A DNA stretch of 64,000 bases from Marinobacter sp. SS13-12 (GTDB lineage: Bacteria; Pseudomonadota; Gammaproteobacteria; Pseudomonadales; Oleiphilaceae), in assembly GCF_030227115.1 (NCBI RefSeq), contig NZ_JASSUA010000005.1, positions 127,633 to 191,632 on the forward strand. Direction: 5' to 3'. Shown here piece after piece: positions 63,518 through 64,000 of this stretch; within the stretch, counting starts at the first letter, position 1; each line of letters starts with the position of its first letter. The notes under the pieces are model-generated. The model saw only the letters and a list, made by a program, of their open reading frames with translations, was not told the origin of the DNA and searched no databases. The translations under genes and the position numbers were made by a program.

Positions 63518-64000
63518 GTCTAAGCCTCCGCTTGCCTTATGCCCTGTGATGATCTTGATTGTCCGGATGCCGCCGGGCCCGGGCAGAGCCCGGAATCAAC
63601 TCAAGCGCGGCTCTGCCGCCGCATCGTTGCTGAATGCTGACCAGTCCCCTCCCCTGTCGTGAGATCCCGACCGCCCATCAACCGCACCCGTCGAAGCAGA
63701 CGCCGGGGCGAGCCTTGCAAGGTGGAACGCAGCGCAGCGAGTAGACCTTGTAAGGCTCGCCCTGGTGTCTGAGGGTGCAACAAGGTTGATGGGGGGTCGG
63801 GATCGATCTGCGGGAAGCACTTCACCCCGCTTTTAGAGCGTGTGGCAGAGCCACTCGCTCCTGGAGGATCGGTAAACAGTCGCGCAAGCGTCTGTTGATC
63901 CGACACCGGGAGCCCGCTTTCAGCGGGCATCCTTCACCGGCCGGAGGTCGGAAGCGCGAGGGATATGGAGGGCGTCAGTCCCGCAACGCGGGATGAGCGA
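63518..64000. repeat. Structured leading-region repeat, copy 3 (cut by window end)
   Basis: Follows copies 1 and 2 to the end of the window. In the large hairpin the right arm reads CCTTGTAAGGCTCGCCC instead of CCTTGTAAGGATCGTTCC. The new bases still pair with GGGCGAGCCTTGCAAGG on the left arm, even better than in the other copies. It is directly upstream of the 63355 gene promoter. Confidence 0.85.

Overview
The window looks like part of a large conjugative plasmid, or a plasmid-like integrative element, from a marine gammaproteobacterium. Marinobacter or a close relative is my best guess. This is inferred from an F-type transfer system with a MobF relaxase, a set of gammaproteobacterial housekeeping genes (ccoG, sulfite reductase with its DUF934 partner, DUF2970) and moderate GC content. 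No rRNA gene or replication initiator was recognised to settle it.

Layout. (1) 1-10.8 kb, plus strand: the end of an F-type mating-pair-formation operon, traN (cut by the window edge), traW, traU, trbC, a TraF-type signal peptidase, traF, traH, traG, a lytic transglycosylase and a membrane S49 (SppA-like) peptidase. (2) 11-19 kb, minus strand: chromosome-like metabolic cargo, namely a LysE exporter, a DapA-family aldolase, DUF2970, CcoG, DUF934, nitrite/sulfite reductase, a MocR regulator and a LysR regulator. (3) 19-25 kb: AT-rich orphan genes, including one with a HEPN-like motif, separated by duplicated intergenic elements about 300 bp long. (4) 25-38 kb: a lipoprotein/subtilase pair, a 7TM hybrid histidine kinase with a REC-EAL c-di-GMP phosphodiesterase, a large Ca-binding-like lipoprotein and membrane proteins. 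(5) 37.9-46 kb, minus strand: a probable six-gene operon with a 1664-residue STAND-like NTPase carrying thirteen 46-residue TPRs, a membrane protein resembling abortive-infection proteins, and four small or unknown genes. (6) 46.5-52.3 kb, minus strand: the DNA-processing operon, RHH relaxosome protein, TraD coupling protein, TraI/TrwC-type MobF relaxase-helicase and two small envelope proteins. (7) 52.4-52.5 kb: a strong oriT candidate with an F-like nic hairpin. (8) 52.6-64 kb: the leading region, with ArdC, an ArdB/KlcA-like protein, small membrane peptides, a CoiA-like protein, a tRNA-like gene with an expanded anticodon loop, and ParB.

How it fits together. If nic lies where the F-like hairpin puts it, the plus strand is transferred 5' end first from about 52484, so the antirestriction genes enter early and the tra genes late. 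Most leading genes lie on the minus strand, so the incoming plus strand is directly their template. Four of them share one promoter/leader module. Two complete and one window-truncated copy of a hairpin-rich repeat of about 536 bp (53999-54534, 56354-56889, 63518-64000+) lie directly upstream of three of these promoters, and a decayed fragment lies at 60115-60290. Pairing in the largest hairpin is kept by compensatory changes between copies. The most interesting proposal here is that these repeats are a new family of single-stranded leading-region promoters or priming sites. The STAND/TPR operon is the second candidate, as a possible undescribed defence or sensing system.
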